A DNA stretch of 64,000 nucleotides from Flavobacterium succinicans LMG 10402 (GCF_000611675.1 NZ_JATV01000001.1:62001-126000); one strand, 5' to 3'; counted from the stretch's first letter, positions 34,155-43,632 are shown. Program-made: numbers and translations. Notes: generated by a model from the letters alone, not told the origin.

Positions 34155-37100
34155 ATGAGCACAAAATTTACTGAATACAAAGGACTTGACTTGCCAAAAG
34201 CGGCATCAGAAGTGCTTGATTTTTGGAAGAACGAAAATATATTTGAAAAGAGTGTAGCTACACGCGAAGGTAACACGCCTTTTGTGTTTTTTGAAGGACC
34301 TCCTTCGGCCAACGGATTGCCAGGAATTCACCACGTGATGGCACGTGCTATTAAAGATATTTTTTGCCGATATAAAACCCAAAAAGGTTTCCAAGTAAAG
34401 CGTAAAGCGGGCTGGGATACCCACGGTTTGCCTGTAGAATTAGGCACTGAAAAAGAATTGGGGATTACTAAAGAAGATATTGGAAAAACCATTTCTATCG
34501 AGGATTATAACGAAGCGTGTAAAAAAACCGTAATGCGCTATACCGATGTATGGAACGATTTGACCGAAAAAATGGGCTATTGGGTAGATATGGAAGATCC
34601 GTATGTGACCTATAAACCCAAGTATATGGAATCGGTTTGGTGGTTGCTAAAGCAAATCTACAACAAAGATTTGATGTACAAAGGCTACACCATTCAACCG
34701 TATTCTCCAAAAGCGGGTACTGGTTTGTCTTCTCACGAAGTGAATCAACCTGGAAGTTATCGTGATGTAACGGATACGACCATTGTGGCTCAATTCAAGA
34801 CATTACCAGAAACATTACCTTCATTTTTACAAGGTTTTGGAGCTATTTACATCTTAGCCTGGACGACAACTCCTTGGACTTTACCATCGAACACCGCTTT
34901 GACGGTTGGACCAAAAATTGATTATGCTTTAGTAAAAACCTTCAATCAGTATACTTTTGAGCCTATCCATGTGATTTTGGCTAAAAATTTAGTGGGAAAA
35001 CAATTTGCAAAAGGATTCTTTGCTTCTGAAGATGCAGCTGATTTTGAAAACTTCAAAGCAGGTGATAAAAAAATACCTTATCAAATCGTAGCTGAATGTA
35101 AAGGTCAAGATTTAGTTGATATTCGTTATGATCAATTATTGCCTTTTGTTTTGCCTTATCAAAATCCAGAAAATGCTTTTAGAGTGATTGCTGGTGATTT
35201 TGTAACTACTGAAGACGGTACGGGTATTGTACATACTGCGCCTACTTTTGGTGCAGATGATGCTAAAGTAGCCAAAGAAGCTACTCCAGAAGTGCCACCA
35301 ATGTTGGTTTTAGATGAAAATGGTACGCCAGTTCCTTTGGTAGATTTGCAAGGAAAATTTATTCAAGGGCTTGGAGATTATTCAGGGAAATACGTTAAAA
35401 ACGAATATTACAACGAAGGAGAAGCGCCTGAGCGTTCGGTAGATGTAGAAATTGCTATTCGTTTAAAAGAAGAAAACAAAGCTTTTAAAGTAGAGAAGTA
35501 CGTACACAGTTACCCACATTGTTGGAGAACAGATAAGCCTATTTTGTATTATCCATTAGACTCTTGGTTTATCAAAATTACCGAGGTGAGAGACCGTATG
35601 TTCGACCTGAACGACAGCATCAACTGGAAACCAAAAGCTACTGGTGAAGGACGTTTTGGTAACTGGTTAAAAAACGCCAACGATTGGAACTTATCACGTT
35701 CTCGTTATTGGGGAATTCCTTTGCCAATATGGAGAACAGAAGACAAACAAGAAGAAATCTTAATTGGTTCTGTAGAAGAATTATACAACGAAATAGAAAA
35801 AGCTATTGCGGCTGGTGTACAAACCAACAATCCTTTTGCTGGTTTTGAAATTGGAAATATGTCCGAAGCCAATTATGATTTGATTGATTTACACAAAAAT
35901 GTGGTAGATCAAATTACGTTAGTTTCTGCTTCAGGAAAACCAATGAAACGAGAATCCGATTTGATTGATGTTTGGTTTGACTCTGGTGCTATGCCTTATG
36001 CACAATGGCACTATCCGTTTGAAAACAAAGAAAAAATTGATCAAAATACCGATTACCCTGCTGATTTTATTGCAGAAGGTGTCGATCAAACCAGAGGATG
36101 GTTTTATACTTTACATGCAATTGGTGCTTTGGTTTTTGATCGTATAGCTTACAAAAACGTAGTGTCCAACGGTTTGGTTTTGGATAAAAATGGACAAAAA
36201 ATGTCCAAGCGTTTGGGCAATGCCGTTGACCCTTTTACTACACTAGAGGAATACGGTCCTGATGCTACGCGTTGGTACATGATTTCGAATGCCAATCCTT
36301 GGGATAACTTAAAATTTGATATTGAAGGAATTGCTGAGGTGCGTCGTAAGTTCTTTGGAACGCTGTATAATACCTATTCATTCTTTGCATTATATGCCAA
36401 TATTGATGGCTTTAGTTATGCAGAAGCTGAGGTACCTCTAGAAGAACGCCCAGAGATTGATCAATGGATCATTTCAGAATTGAACACGTTGATCAAAGAG
36501 GTAGATGTGTTTTATGCTGAATATGAACCAACCCGTGCCGCTCGTGCTATTTCTGATTTTGTTCAAGAAAATTTGAGCAACTGGTACGTGCGTTTATGCC
36601 GCCGCCGTTTCTGGAAAGGCGAGTATGCTCAAGATAAAATTGCTGCTTACCAAACGCTTTATACTTGTTTGTTAAGCATAGCAAAATTGAGTGCGCCTAT
36701 CGCTCCTTTCTTTATGGATAAGTTGTACAAAGACTTAACACAAGCGACAGGAACAGAGAGTTTCGAATCGGTGCACTTGGCTCAATTCCCTGTTTCGGTT
36801 GAAAAGTTTGTTGATAAATCATTAGAGAGTAAAATGCAGAAGGCGCAGACGATCTCTTCACTAGTGTTATCACTGCGTAAAAAGGAGATGATTAAAGTGC
36901 GTCAACCTCTGCAAAAGGTAATGATTCCGGTACTTGACGTGAGTCAGAAGGCTGAAATTGAAGCGGTTGCTGACCTTATAAAAGCCGAAGTAAACGTCAA
37001 AGAAATCGAACTTTTAGACGATGCTTCAGGTGTTTTAGTGAAGCAAATTAAACCTAATTTTAAAGCTTTAGGGCCTCGTTTCGGTAAAGAAATGGGCTTA

Positions 37101-37556
37101 ATAGCCAAGGAAATACAAGGGTTTTCGACAGATCAAATTAATCAATTGGATAAGGAAGGGACTATAAGTGTTGTAATTTCAGGAAAAGATGTAATTTTAT
37201 CCTTAGAAGAGGTTGAAATTTCTTCCCAAGACATTGAAGGGTGGTTAGTGGCCAATGCCAACGGAATTACTGTAGCTTTAGACATTACCATTTCTGAAGA
37301 GTTGAGAAAAGAGGGAATCGCCAGGGAATTAGTAAATCGTATTCAGAATATCCGTAAAGATTCTGGATTCGAGGTGACTGACAAAGTAAAAGTGTACGTT
37401 CAAAATCATCCTGTTTTACAAGAAGCCATTCTAGCAAATGAAAATTATATCAAGTCTGAAACACTAACAGAGGCCTTGATTTTTAGCGATAGCTTGGAAA
37501 ATGGTATTGAAATTGAATTTGATGATATTCATACTAAATTAACTATCACAAAATAG
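34155..37556 (+). CDS. ileS: isoleucine--tRNA ligase
   Basis: 1133 residues, long form. HIGH-type motif GIHH at residues 57-60 (PPSANGLPGIHHVMARAIKD), the editing domain with TTTPWTLPSNTALTVGP and DGTGIVHTAPTFGADD, KMSKR near residue 682 in DKNGQKMSKRLGNAVDP, and a C-terminal anticodon-binding region. It charges tRNA-Ile and hydrolyses mischarged valine. The length and editing-domain layout suggest the eukaryote-like type 2 IleRS, associated with mupirocin tolerance in other organisms (inference). Confidence 0.96.
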   Translation: MSTKFTEYKGLDLPKAASEVLDFWKNENIFEKSVATREGNTPFVFFEGPPSANGLPGIHHVMARAIKDIFCRYKTQKGFQVKRKAGWDTHGLPVELGTEKELGITKEDIGKTISIEDYNEACKKTVMRYTDVWNDLTEKMGYWVDMEDPYVTYKPKYMESVWWLLKQIYNKDLMYKGYTIQPYSPKAGTGLSSHEVNQPGSYRDVTDTTIVAQFKTLPETLPSFLQGFGAIYILAWTTTPWTLPSNTALTVGPKIDYALVKTFNQYTFEPIHVILAKNLVGKQFAKGFFASEDAADFENFKAGDKKIPYQIVAECKGQDLVDIRYDQLLPFVLPYQNPENAFRVIAGDFVTTEDGTGIVHTAPTFGADDAKVAKEATPEVPPMLVLDENGTPVPLVDLQGKFIQGLGDYSGKYVKNEYYNEGEAPERSVDVEIAIRLKEENKAFKVEKYVHSYPHCWRTDKPILYYPLDSWFIKITEVRDRMFDLNDSINWKPKATGEGRFGNWLKNANDWNLSRSRYWGIPLPIWRTEDKQEEILIGSVEELYNEIEKAIAAGVQTNNPFAGFEIGNMSEANYDLIDLHKNVVDQITLVSASGKPMKRESDLIDVWFDSGAMPYAQWHYPFENKEKIDQNTDYPADFIAEGVDQTRGWFYTLHAIGALVFDRIAYKNVVSNGLVLDKNGQKMSKRLGNAVDPFTTLEEYGPDATRWYMISNANPWDNLKFDIEGIAEVRRKFFGTLYNTYSFFALYANIDGFSYAEAEVPLEERPEIDQWIISELNTLIKEVDVFYAEYEPTRAARAISDFVQENLSNWYVRLCRRRFWKGEYAQDKIAAYQTLYTCLLSIAKLSAPIAPFFMDKLYKDLTQATGTESFESVHLAQFPVSVEKFVDKSLESKMQKAQTISSLVLSLRKKEMIKVRQPLQKVMIPVLDVSQKAEIEAVADLIKAEVNVKEIELLDDASGVLVKQIKPNFKALGPRFGKEMGLIAKEIQGFSTDQINQLDKEGTISVVISGKDVILSLEEVEISSQDIEGWLVANANGITVALDITISEELRKEGIARELVNRIQNIRKDSGFEVTDKVKVYVQNHPVLQEAILANENYIKSETLTEALIFSDSLENGIEIEFDDIHTKLTITK

Positions 37557-37598
37557 AACAACCAAAAAAAGTAACCAACCATTAAATTAATTTAGGCT

Positions 37599-37979
37599 AT
37601 GACCGAGGAAATGACAAGATACTCAGACGCTGATTTAGCAGAGTTCAAACAGATAATCAAAGAGAAGATAGATAAAGCACAAGCGGATCTTGACTTGATA
37701 AAAAGTGCCTATATGAATGATTTAAATAATGGCACAGATGACACCTCTCCTACGTTCAAAGCTTTTGAAGAAGGTAGTGAAACGATGTCTAAAGAAGCCA
37801 ATTCACAATTGGCCATTCGTCAAGAGAAATTTTTACGTGACTTAAAAAACGCGCTTTTCCGTGTAGAAAACAAAACCTACGGTATTTGTAGAGTAACTGG
37901 TAAGTTAATTGGCAAAGAAAGGCTTAAAATTGTGCCTCATGCAACCATGAGCATCGAAGCTAAAAATTTGCAACGATAA
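37599..37979 (+). CDS. TraR/DksA family protein
   Basis: 126 residues. Helical coiled-coil N-terminal part (YSDADLAEFKQIIKEKIDKA) and the DksA C-terminal motif FLRDLKNALFRVENKTYGICRVTGKLIGKERLKIVPHATMSIEA. Only one of the usual four zinc cysteines remains (in YGICRVTG), a pattern seen in non-zinc members of the family. DksA proteins bind RNA polymerase in the secondary channel and modulate promoters with ppGpp. It lies 42 bp downstream of ileS and upstream of lspA. Confidence 0.88.
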   Translation: MTEEMTRYSDADLAEFKQIIKEKIDKAQADLDLIKSAYMNDLNNGTDDTSPTFKAFEEGSETMSKEANSQLAIRQEKFLRDLKNALFRVENKTYGICRVTGKLIGKERLKIVPHATMSIEAKNLQR

Positions 37980-37984
37980 ACCAT

Positions 37985-38042
37985 GTAAATTCTAAGTTGT
38001 AAATTCCAAATTCCAAACTTCTTCGTTGGAATTTGGAATTTC
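37985..38042. repeat. 7-nt repeat array with strand switch (CCAAATT / TGGAATT)
   Basis: GTAAATT, CTAAGTT, GTAAATT, CCAAATT, CCAAACT, then TCTTCGT, TGGAATT, TGGAATT. TTCCAAATTCCAA pairs with TTGGAATTTGGAA. It starts 5 bp after the dksA-like stop codon. Confidence 0.8.
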
Positions 38043-38071
38043 TTTTTTGTGTTTTTTCTCTTGAATTTGAT

Positions 38072-38079
38072 TATTTTTG
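38072..38079 (+). promoter_or_regulatory. Bacteroidota -7 box (TATTTTTG) for lspA
   Basis: TATTTTTG with a TTG at 38047-38049, 22 nt upstream, as expected for a -33 element. The lspA ATG at 38098 follows 18 bp later, ruling out the longer frame from 38077. Confidence 0.6.
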
Positions 38080-38097
38080 CCCACTAAACTCTTTAAA

Positions 38098-38712
38098 ATG
38101 TCTTTACGCCAAGCTTATATTATTGTATTCCTACTTTTGTTAGTGGACCAAGTTTCTAAAATTTATATCAAAACTAATTTTGTTTTAGGCGAAGAAGTGA
38201 CGGTCTTCAATTGGTTCAAAATACATTTTATAGAGAACGAAGGAATGGCTTGGGGAACCAAAATCCCCGGCGAATACGGTAAATTATTTTTGACCTTATT
38301 CCGAATTTGCGCTGTACCAGGAATTGGTTATTGGTTGTGGGACACCATCCGTAATCACCAAAGTTCTAACTACCTCATTGTGGCTATTGCTTTGATATTT
38401 GCAGGTGCTTTAGGAAATTTAATTGATTCTATTTTTTACGGTGTTATTTTTAACGATAGCTACCAACAATTAGCAGTCTTATTTTCTCAAGAGCCCTACG
38501 GTACTTGGTTTCATGGGCAAGTGGTCGATATGTTTTATTTTCCTATCATTAAAGATTATCCCATGCCAGAATGGGTGCCTTTTCTTGGCGGGAAACCTTT
38601 CACTTTCTTCAATGCTATTTTCAACGTTGCTGATGTAGCCATTTCAACTGGAGTAGGAATCTTAATCGTATTCAATAAAAAAGCTTTTCATAAACCAGAG
38701 GCGCAGTTTTAG
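38098..38712 (+). CDS. lspA: lipoprotein signal peptidase
   Basis: 204 residues with four membrane segments. Motifs: VDQVSKIYIKTNF near the N-terminus, FIENEGMAWG, and the two catalytic aspartates in ALGNLIDSIFYG and FNVADVAISTG. It cleaves the signal peptide from prolipoproteins after diacylglyceryl attachment. The periplasmic part is longer than in E. coli LspA (about 164 residues), as is usual in Bacteroidota. The stop codon TAG is also the first three bases of repeat copy C. Confidence 0.95.
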   Translation: MSLRQAYIIVFLLLLVDQVSKIYIKTNFVLGEEVTVFNWFKIHFIENEGMAWGTKIPGEYGKLFLTLFRICAVPGIGYWLWDTIRNHQSSNYLIVAIALIFAGALGNLIDSIFYGVIFNDSYQQLAVLFSQEPYGTWFHGQVVDMFYFPIIKDYPMPEWVPFLGGKPFTFFNAIFNVADVAISTGVGILIVFNKKAFHKPEAQF

Positions 38713-38820
38713 GAGCTTTATCCTGCTGTACGCTATATCTTTTATACCAAAAACCCTTTCAGTATTAAAAACTGAAAGGGTTTTTGGTATAAAAGGATGC
38801 CGCTTCCATCAGGGCTAGGG
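38710..38820 (+). repeat. GGAGC...GGGCTAGGG hairpin-core element, copy C
   Basis: It starts TAGGAGCTTTATCC, then TGCTGTACGCTATATCT, then a 24-bp perfect stem (from TTTTATACCAAAAACCC to its complement, core around ACTGAAAGGG) with a 7-nt loop, then GGATGCCGCTTCC and GGGCTAGGG. The flanks match copies A and B; the stem is longer and unrelated in sequence. It lies between lspA and the convergent radA gene and probably ends both transcripts. Confidence 0.75.
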
Positions 38821-38827
38821 TTTTGTC

Positions 38828-40189
38828 TTACCCAAACAGCTCGGCTGCTACGTCTTCTATTTTCGTAACCAACCGAATTTGAATCCCTGTGTTTTTAAGC
38901 GCAATTTTGTTGTATTTTGAAACGAATATGGTTGAGAAACCCAGTTTTTCAGCTTCTTGTATGCGTTGGTCTACTCGATTTACGGGGCGAATTTCTCCAG
39001 AAAGTCCAACTTCGCCTGCAAAACAAAAATCTTTGTGGATCGGTATGTCTTCGTTTGAAGATAAGATGGCGGCAACTACAGCCAAATCAATCGCTGGGTC
39101 ATCCACTGAGAGACCACCTGTTACGTTCAAAAAGACATCTTTAGCGCCCAATCGGAAACCAGCTCTTTTTTCTAAAACAGCCAAAATCATATTCAAACGT
39201 TTGGCATTGTAACCCGTCGTGCTGCGCTGTGGCGTTCCGTAGACCGCAGTGCTTACCAAGGCTTGTATTTCTATCATTAAAGGACGCATACCTTCTAGCG
39301 TTGTAGCAATCGCGGTTCCAGAAAGTTGTTCGTCTTTGTGAGAAATCAAAATTTCAGACGGATTTGAAACTTCGCGTAAGCCACTGCCCAGCATTTCATA
39401 AATTCCTATTTCGGCAGTTGAACCAAAACGGTTTTTAAGCGAGCGAAGGATGCGGTACACGTGGTTTCTGTCGCCTTCAAATTGTAAAACCGTGTCTACC
39501 ATATGTTCCAGAATCTTGGGTCCTGCAATGGTACCATCTTTGGTAATGTGTCCAATAAGAATCACGGGAACGTTGGTTTCTTTGGCAAATTTAATCAACT
39601 CTGCAGTGGTTTCTCTAATTTGAGAAATACTTCCAGCAGTCGATTCAATATAATCCGTATGCAGCGTTTGAATCGAATCGATGATAACAATCTCAGGCTG
39701 CATTGTTTCGATTTGTTTAAAGATGTTTTGCGTTTTGGTTTCGGTCAAAATGTAGCAATTGTCTCCATTTGGAGTAATGCGTTCCGCACGCATCTTGATT
39801 TGCTTTTGACTTTCTTCCCCAGAAACATACAAAGTTTTATAAGGTAGTTTTAAGGAAATTTGCAGTAACAGTGTGCTTTTTCCAATACCGGGTTCGCCAC
39901 CTAGTAAGATTAAGGAGCCAGGTACAATTCCACCTCCTAAAACACGGTTCAATTCCGCATCGGTGGTGTCTAGTCTAACCTCTGCTGTCGAATCAATTTC
40001 GTTGATGCGCAATGGACGTGGTGCTTTACTCAAAGCAACAGGTTCACTTTTCCAAGCTACTTTCTCTTGTTTTTGTACAATTTCTTCAGCAATAGTATTC
40101 CATTCTTTACAGGAATTACATTGTCCTTGCCATTTGGCATATTGAGCGCCACAATTTTGACAAAAAAAGGTAGTTTTTACTTTAGCCAT
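38828..40189 (-). CDS. radA: DNA repair protein RadA
   Basis: 453 residues. C4 zinc motif (C10xxC13 ... C24xxC27), Walker A GGEPGIGKSTLLLQ, Walker B VIIDSIQTLH, the RadA motif KNRFGST and a C-terminal Lon-protease-like domain with ATTLEGMRPLMIEIQALV and GGLSVDDPAIDLAVVAAILSS. RadA is a DnaB-like helicase that drives branch migration in recombination. Its ATG overlaps the TAA of the upstream esterase gene by one base. Confidence 0.95.
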   Translation of the reverse strand: MAKVKTTFFCQNCGAQYAKWQGQCNSCKEWNTIAEEIVQKQEKVAWKSEPVALSKAPRPLRINEIDSTAEVRLDTTDAELNRVLGGGIVPGSLILLGGEPGIGKSTLLLQISLKLPYKTLYVSGEESQKQIKMRAERITPNGDNCYILTETKTQNIFKQIETMQPEIVIIDSIQTLHTDYIESTAGSISQIRETTAELIKFAKETNVPVILIGHITKDGTIAGPKILEHMVDTVLQFEGDRNHVYRILRSLKNRFGSTAEIGIYEMLGSGLREVSNPSEILISHKDEQLSGTAIATTLEGMRPLMIEIQALVSTAVYGTPQRSTTGYNAKRLNMILAVLEKRAGFRLGAKDVFLNVTGGLSVDDPAIDLAVVAAILSSNEDIPIHKDFCFAGEVGLSGEIRPVNRVDQRIQEAEKLGFSTIFVSKYNKIALKNTGIQIRLVTKIEDVAAELFG

Positions 40190-41340
40190 TATTTTTTGGG
40201 TGCTATTTTGCTTTGCATTGCTTCGTATTTCTCTAACATCATTGTTTTTGTTAATGCTCCAATTTCTAGCAGTTGCGAAGCATTTTGATAACGTTTCATC
40301 GCTTTTTTGTAGTCTTCTTGTTTTTCATACATCAAACCCAATTCATATTCGGCCAACATGGATTTTGGATAGTATTTATCGGCCAAAATTGACAATTGAT
40401 CCAGTTCGTTGTAGGCTTTATTTTTTAAGATAGCGGCTTCAATTGCTTTAAAATCGTTTATTCTGATTGGAATATCAAACCGCAGTGTTTCTTGCATATA
40501 GGCGTATTTTTTTTCTAAATAATCCACATAGCCTGAAGGAAGTAGGGCTATTTTATTGGTGAATTCTGAGGAACTGATAGGCTTATAGTTTTCAAAAATT
40601 AAGTGCAATGCACTTGGGATTGCAAATAAAGTTTGGGAATAATGACCAGTTCCTTTGAACGACTCAAATTTAAAATGAACCAATGTATTATCGTCTCTCT
40701 TAATGTTTTGTTGCAGCAGCTGTATCGATTCGGCTATTGATTTGATTTCGTCATCACTGGTTGATAAATAATAAAACACCGGATTTTTGGTAGCGTTGAG
40801 TTGTTCGGCCACTCTTTTTTCCATCAATGGTGCTAATTCGGGATTTAATACGATGTAGGCGTTAAAAATTGGATTTTCTTTATATAAGAAGAAATTCAAA
40901 AAACCTGCCGTAGTGTCTAGTCCAGCAATCATCCGAAAGGGAGCGACACGGTATTTTTTTTCCAAATAAGGCAATAATTCTTGGCTAATAAATTCATAAA
41001 AAGCAGCTCCTTTTTCAAAGGGAAGGCCTTGTGCAGTGTCAAAAGCGCAATCGTCAACCCGTTCGTCGTTGTGGTTTTGATGTATGCCTACAATAATAGT
41101 TTCGGGTAAATCATCCCAATAGCTGCCGTAAGCGAGGGCACCTTCAAATGGGGGTAACAAAAAATCGCCATCTAATACAATTAAAACAGGGTAGGTTTTG
41201 GCTGTTTTTTTTTCGTAGGATTCAGGTAAGCTTATTGTGATGGTGCGTTGTTCATCAAGTCTTTCTGATTGGAAGGTTTCGGTTTTTTTTTGAGCGTACA
41301 ACGCGACAGTGAAGAATAATAGTACAAGTACTTTTTTCAT
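40189..41340 (-). CDS. exported alpha/beta-hydrolase (esterase) with C-terminal TPR
   Basis: 383 residues. Signal peptide (MKKVLVLLFFTVALYAQ), esterase-D-like region with TYPVLIVLDGDFLLPPFEGA and IVGIHQNHNDERVDDCA. The usual GxSxGG elbow is replaced by MIAGLDTTAGFLNFFL, where serine is not evident, so catalysis is uncertain. A TPR-like tail follows (SMLAEYELGLMYEKQEDYKKAMKRYQNASQL). Related to siderophore-esterase-like putative hydrolases. Coupled to radA by a one-base overlap. Confidence 0.82.
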   Translation of the reverse strand: MKKVLVLLFFTVALYAQKKTETFQSERLDEQRTITISLPESYEKKTAKTYPVLIVLDGDFLLPPFEGALAYGSYWDDLPETIIVGIHQNHNDERVDDCAFDTAQGLPFEKGAAFYEFISQELLPYLEKKYRVAPFRMIAGLDTTAGFLNFFLYKENPIFNAYIVLNPELAPLMEKRVAEQLNATKNPVFYYLSTSDDEIKSIAESIQLLQQNIKRDDNTLVHFKFESFKGTGHYSQTLFAIPSALHLIFENYKPISSSEFTNKIALLPSGYVDYLEKKYAYMQETLRFDIPIRINDFKAIEAAILKNKAYNELDQLSILADKYYPKSMLAEYELGLMYEKQEDYKKAMKRYQNASQLLEIGALTKTMMLEKYEAMQSKIAPKK

Positions 41341-41485
41341 GGTTAAGCCGTCTAGATTAGGGTTACATTAAAAGCAGGGCAAGTTACTATTTTAATTCAT
41401 TTTATGATAAAATAGTAAAAAAATAGTGCGATAATGTGAGTAAAATCAGTGGATGACTGGCTTGTTGTTGAAAGCGTTGTATGGT

Positions 41486-41836
41486 TTAGGTTAACGAGTT
41501 GTCGTTTTCGTTAGGAAAAACAATCCAAGGCTTGAAAGTTTTGGCTTCTTCAAATTCTAAGGTAGCGTATGAGATGATGATAATGATGTCATCTTTTTGA
41601 ACTTTTCTAGCAGCGGGGCCATTTAGGGTAATGATTCCCGAGTTTTTTTCGCCTTTGATGGCGTAAGTTTCAAAACGTTCGCCATTGTTGATGTTGACAA
41701 TAGAAACTTTTTCACCTTCAATGATGTTTGACGCATCAAGTAAGGCTTCGTCAATAGTAATACTTCCGATATAATTTAAATCGGCACCCGTTACTTTTAC
41801 ACGGTGAATTTTAGATTTTACGACTTGAATTTGCAT
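41486..41836 (-). CDS. panD: aspartate 1-decarboxylase
   Basis: 116 residues. The self-cleavage site Gly-Ser in [11 protein letters not shown] generates the pyruvoyl group; [30 protein letters not shown] and the GPAARKV loop are conserved. It makes beta-alanine for pantothenate. It lies 13 bp downstream of panC, forming an operon. Confidence 0.95.
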   Translation of the reverse strand: MQIQVVKSKIHRVKVTGADLNYIGSITIDEALLDASNIIEGEKVSIVNINNGERFETYAIKGEKNSGIITLNGPAARKVQKDDIIIIISYATLEFEEAKTFKPWIVFPNENDNSLT

Positions 41837-41849
41837 GGGGCAAATGTAA

Positions 41850-42698
41850 TTAATTTAATGAAATGGTATCGATCAAGCGGGTATTATTAACAAAAAGCGC
41901 TATAAAAGCTCGATAATTTTTTGATATTTCTTTGTTTTCGATAGGTAAAAGTGTTGATTCGTCAGCAATTACGAAATATTCTAATTCAAAGGCGGGGTGG
42001 TTTTTGAACGTTTTTACCACCCATTGCTGCACTGAATCAGCAGTTTGGGTTGTGAATTTTTCTTTGGCGCTCTGAAGTGTTTGGTAGATAAAGGCAGCCT
42101 CTTCTCTTTCGGAAGCCGATAATCGTTCATTACGAGAACTCATGGCAAGTCCGTTGGCTTCTCTAAAAATTGGGCATCCTACGATGGTTACTGGAAGTTG
42201 ATTTTTGGAAACTAATTTTTTTACAATCTGTAATTGTTGAAAATCCTTTTCCCCAAAATAGGCTTTTGTTGGAGTAACTATTTCGAATAATCGTTTCACT
42301 ATGGTACCAACACCATCAAAATGACCGGGTCTAAAAGCGCCTTCCATTTGGTTTTCTAGACCGTCAAAGTCAAACGATTGGGCTTTGGTTTCACCTTCGT
42401 AAATATCGTCTACTGTGGGAGCGTACACAATAATTTCATTGCTTAAGCTGCTTATTTTTAACACATCAGCCTCTAGTGTTCTAGGGTATTTGTCTAAGTC
42501 TTCTACGTTGTTAAATTGTGTAGGGTTTACAAATATACTAACAACTGTTACATCGTTTTCTTGTATAGATTGTTTCATTAAAGCCAAATGACCTTCATGC
42601 AAGGCGCCCATGGTGGGAACAAAGCCTATCGTTGAAGATTGAGTTTTGAAACGGATCAAATAATCTGTTAAATCGATGTTTTTATTGAATATTTGCAT
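41850..42698 (-). CDS. panC: pantothenate synthetase
   Basis: 282 residues. [20 protein letters not shown] (ATP-binding HxGH), [19 protein letters not shown], the [20 protein letters not shown] motif, [13 protein letters not shown] and SSRNERLS. It joins pantoate and beta-alanine. The start at 42698 is preferred because a TATGTTTG box (42722-42729, minus strand) lies inside the longer frame. Confidence 0.94.
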   Translation of the reverse strand: MQIFNKNIDLTDYLIRFKTQSSTIGFVPTMGALHEGHLALMKQSIQENDVTVVSIFVNPTQFNNVEDLDKYPRTLEADVLKISSLSNEIIVYAPTVDDIYEGETKAQSFDFDGLENQMEGAFRPGHFDGVGTIVKRLFEIVTPTKAYFGEKDFQQLQIVKKLVSKNQLPVTIVGCPIFREANGLAMSSRNERLSASEREEAAFIYQTLQSAKEKFTTQTADSVQQWVVKTFKNHPAFELEYFVIADESTLLPIENKEISKNYRAFIALFVNNTRLIDTISLN

Positions 42699-42721
42699 GT
42701 TCAAAGTATTAAAATTGGGTA

Positions 42722-42729
42722 CAAACATA
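42722..42729 (-). promoter_or_regulatory. Bacteroidota -7 box (TATGTTTG) for panC-panD
   Basis: CAAACATA on the plus strand, 24 bp upstream of the panC start and divergent from the next promoter. Confidence 0.5.
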
Positions 42730-42760
42730 ATATTTTAGTCTATAACTGCATAAAATTTTG

Positions 42761-42768
42761 TAATTTTG
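42761..42768 (+). promoter_or_regulatory. Bacteroidota -7 box (TAATTTTG)
   Basis: TAATTTTG, 38 bp before the ATG at 42807. Confidence 0.5.
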
Positions 42769-42806
42769 CACCGTTTTTATTGCCAAAACTTAAAGTAAAT
42801 ACTACT

Positions 42807-43613
42807 ATGAAAGACAAGAGGATATTATATGTGTCATCTGAGGTTGTTCCTTACCTTGCTGAAAATGAGGTCTCTTTAATGTCTTATGATGTGCCAAAAA
42901 TGATCAATGATCAAGGCGGGCAGATTCGAATTTTTATGCCACGTTATGGAAATATTAACGAAAGAAGGCATCAATTACACGAAGTGATTCGACTATCTGG
43001 AATGAATTTAGTGGTGAATGATCTGGATATGCCTTTGATTATCAAAGTAGCATCGATACCAAAAGAACGCATTCAGGTCTATTTTATTGATAATGATGAG
43101 TATTTTAAGCGCAAGGCTACCTTTGCAGATGAGGATGGAGTGATGTATCCTGATAATGACGAGCGTGCGATTTTTTTTGCTAAAGGCGTGGTTGAAACCG
43201 TGAAAAAATTAAACTGGGTTCCAGATATTATCCATGTTCATGGCTGGATGGCTTCAATTTTGCCGGTGTATATGAAACATTATTACAAAAACGAGGCATT
43301 GTTTTCAGAGACTAAAATTGTAACTTCAGTTTACTCAGAATCTTTCACGGAAACATTAGATCCTGATATGATTAATAAAGTCAAGTTTGATGGTATTCCT
43401 AGTGAAGCAATTGCTGATTTAGAAGTGCCCAATTATGAAAATATCATGAAAACGGCAATTATAAATTCCGATGCGGTAATCATTGCTTCCAATAGCTTGT
43501 CTCCAAGTTTAACAAAATTTATAGAATCTTCTGATAAACCTTTTTTATCTTTCCTCCCTAAAGATGGTTTTGCTGAGGCATATACCAATTTTTATATTAA
43601 CCAGGTGCTTTAA
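42807..43613 (+). CDS. glycogen/starch synthase N-terminal domain protein
   Basis: 268 residues that correspond to the first Rossmann half of a GT5 glycogen synthase: ILYVSSEVVPYLAENEVSLM, MPRYGNINERRHQLHEVI, PDIIHVHGWMASILPVYMKH. The second (ADP-glucose-binding) half is missing and the usual KxGGL motif reads ENEVSL, so it is unlikely to be a full glycosyltransferase. Short forms of this kind are common beside panC in Flavobacteriia, so it is probably a conserved family rather than a truncation. Function unknown. Confidence 0.8.
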   Translation: MKDKRILYVSSEVVPYLAENEVSLMSYDVPKMINDQGGQIRIFMPRYGNINERRHQLHEVIRLSGMNLVVNDLDMPLIIKVASIPKERIQVYFIDNDEYFKRKATFADEDGVMYPDNDERAIFFAKGVVETVKKLNWVPDIIHVHGWMASILPVYMKHYYKNEALFSETKIVTSVYSESFTETLDPDMINKVKFDGIPSEAIADLEVPNYENIMKTAIINSDAVIIASNSLSPSLTKFIESSDKPFLSFLPKDGFAEAYTNFYINQVL

Positions 43614-43632
43614 TTTTAACTTTACATTATTT

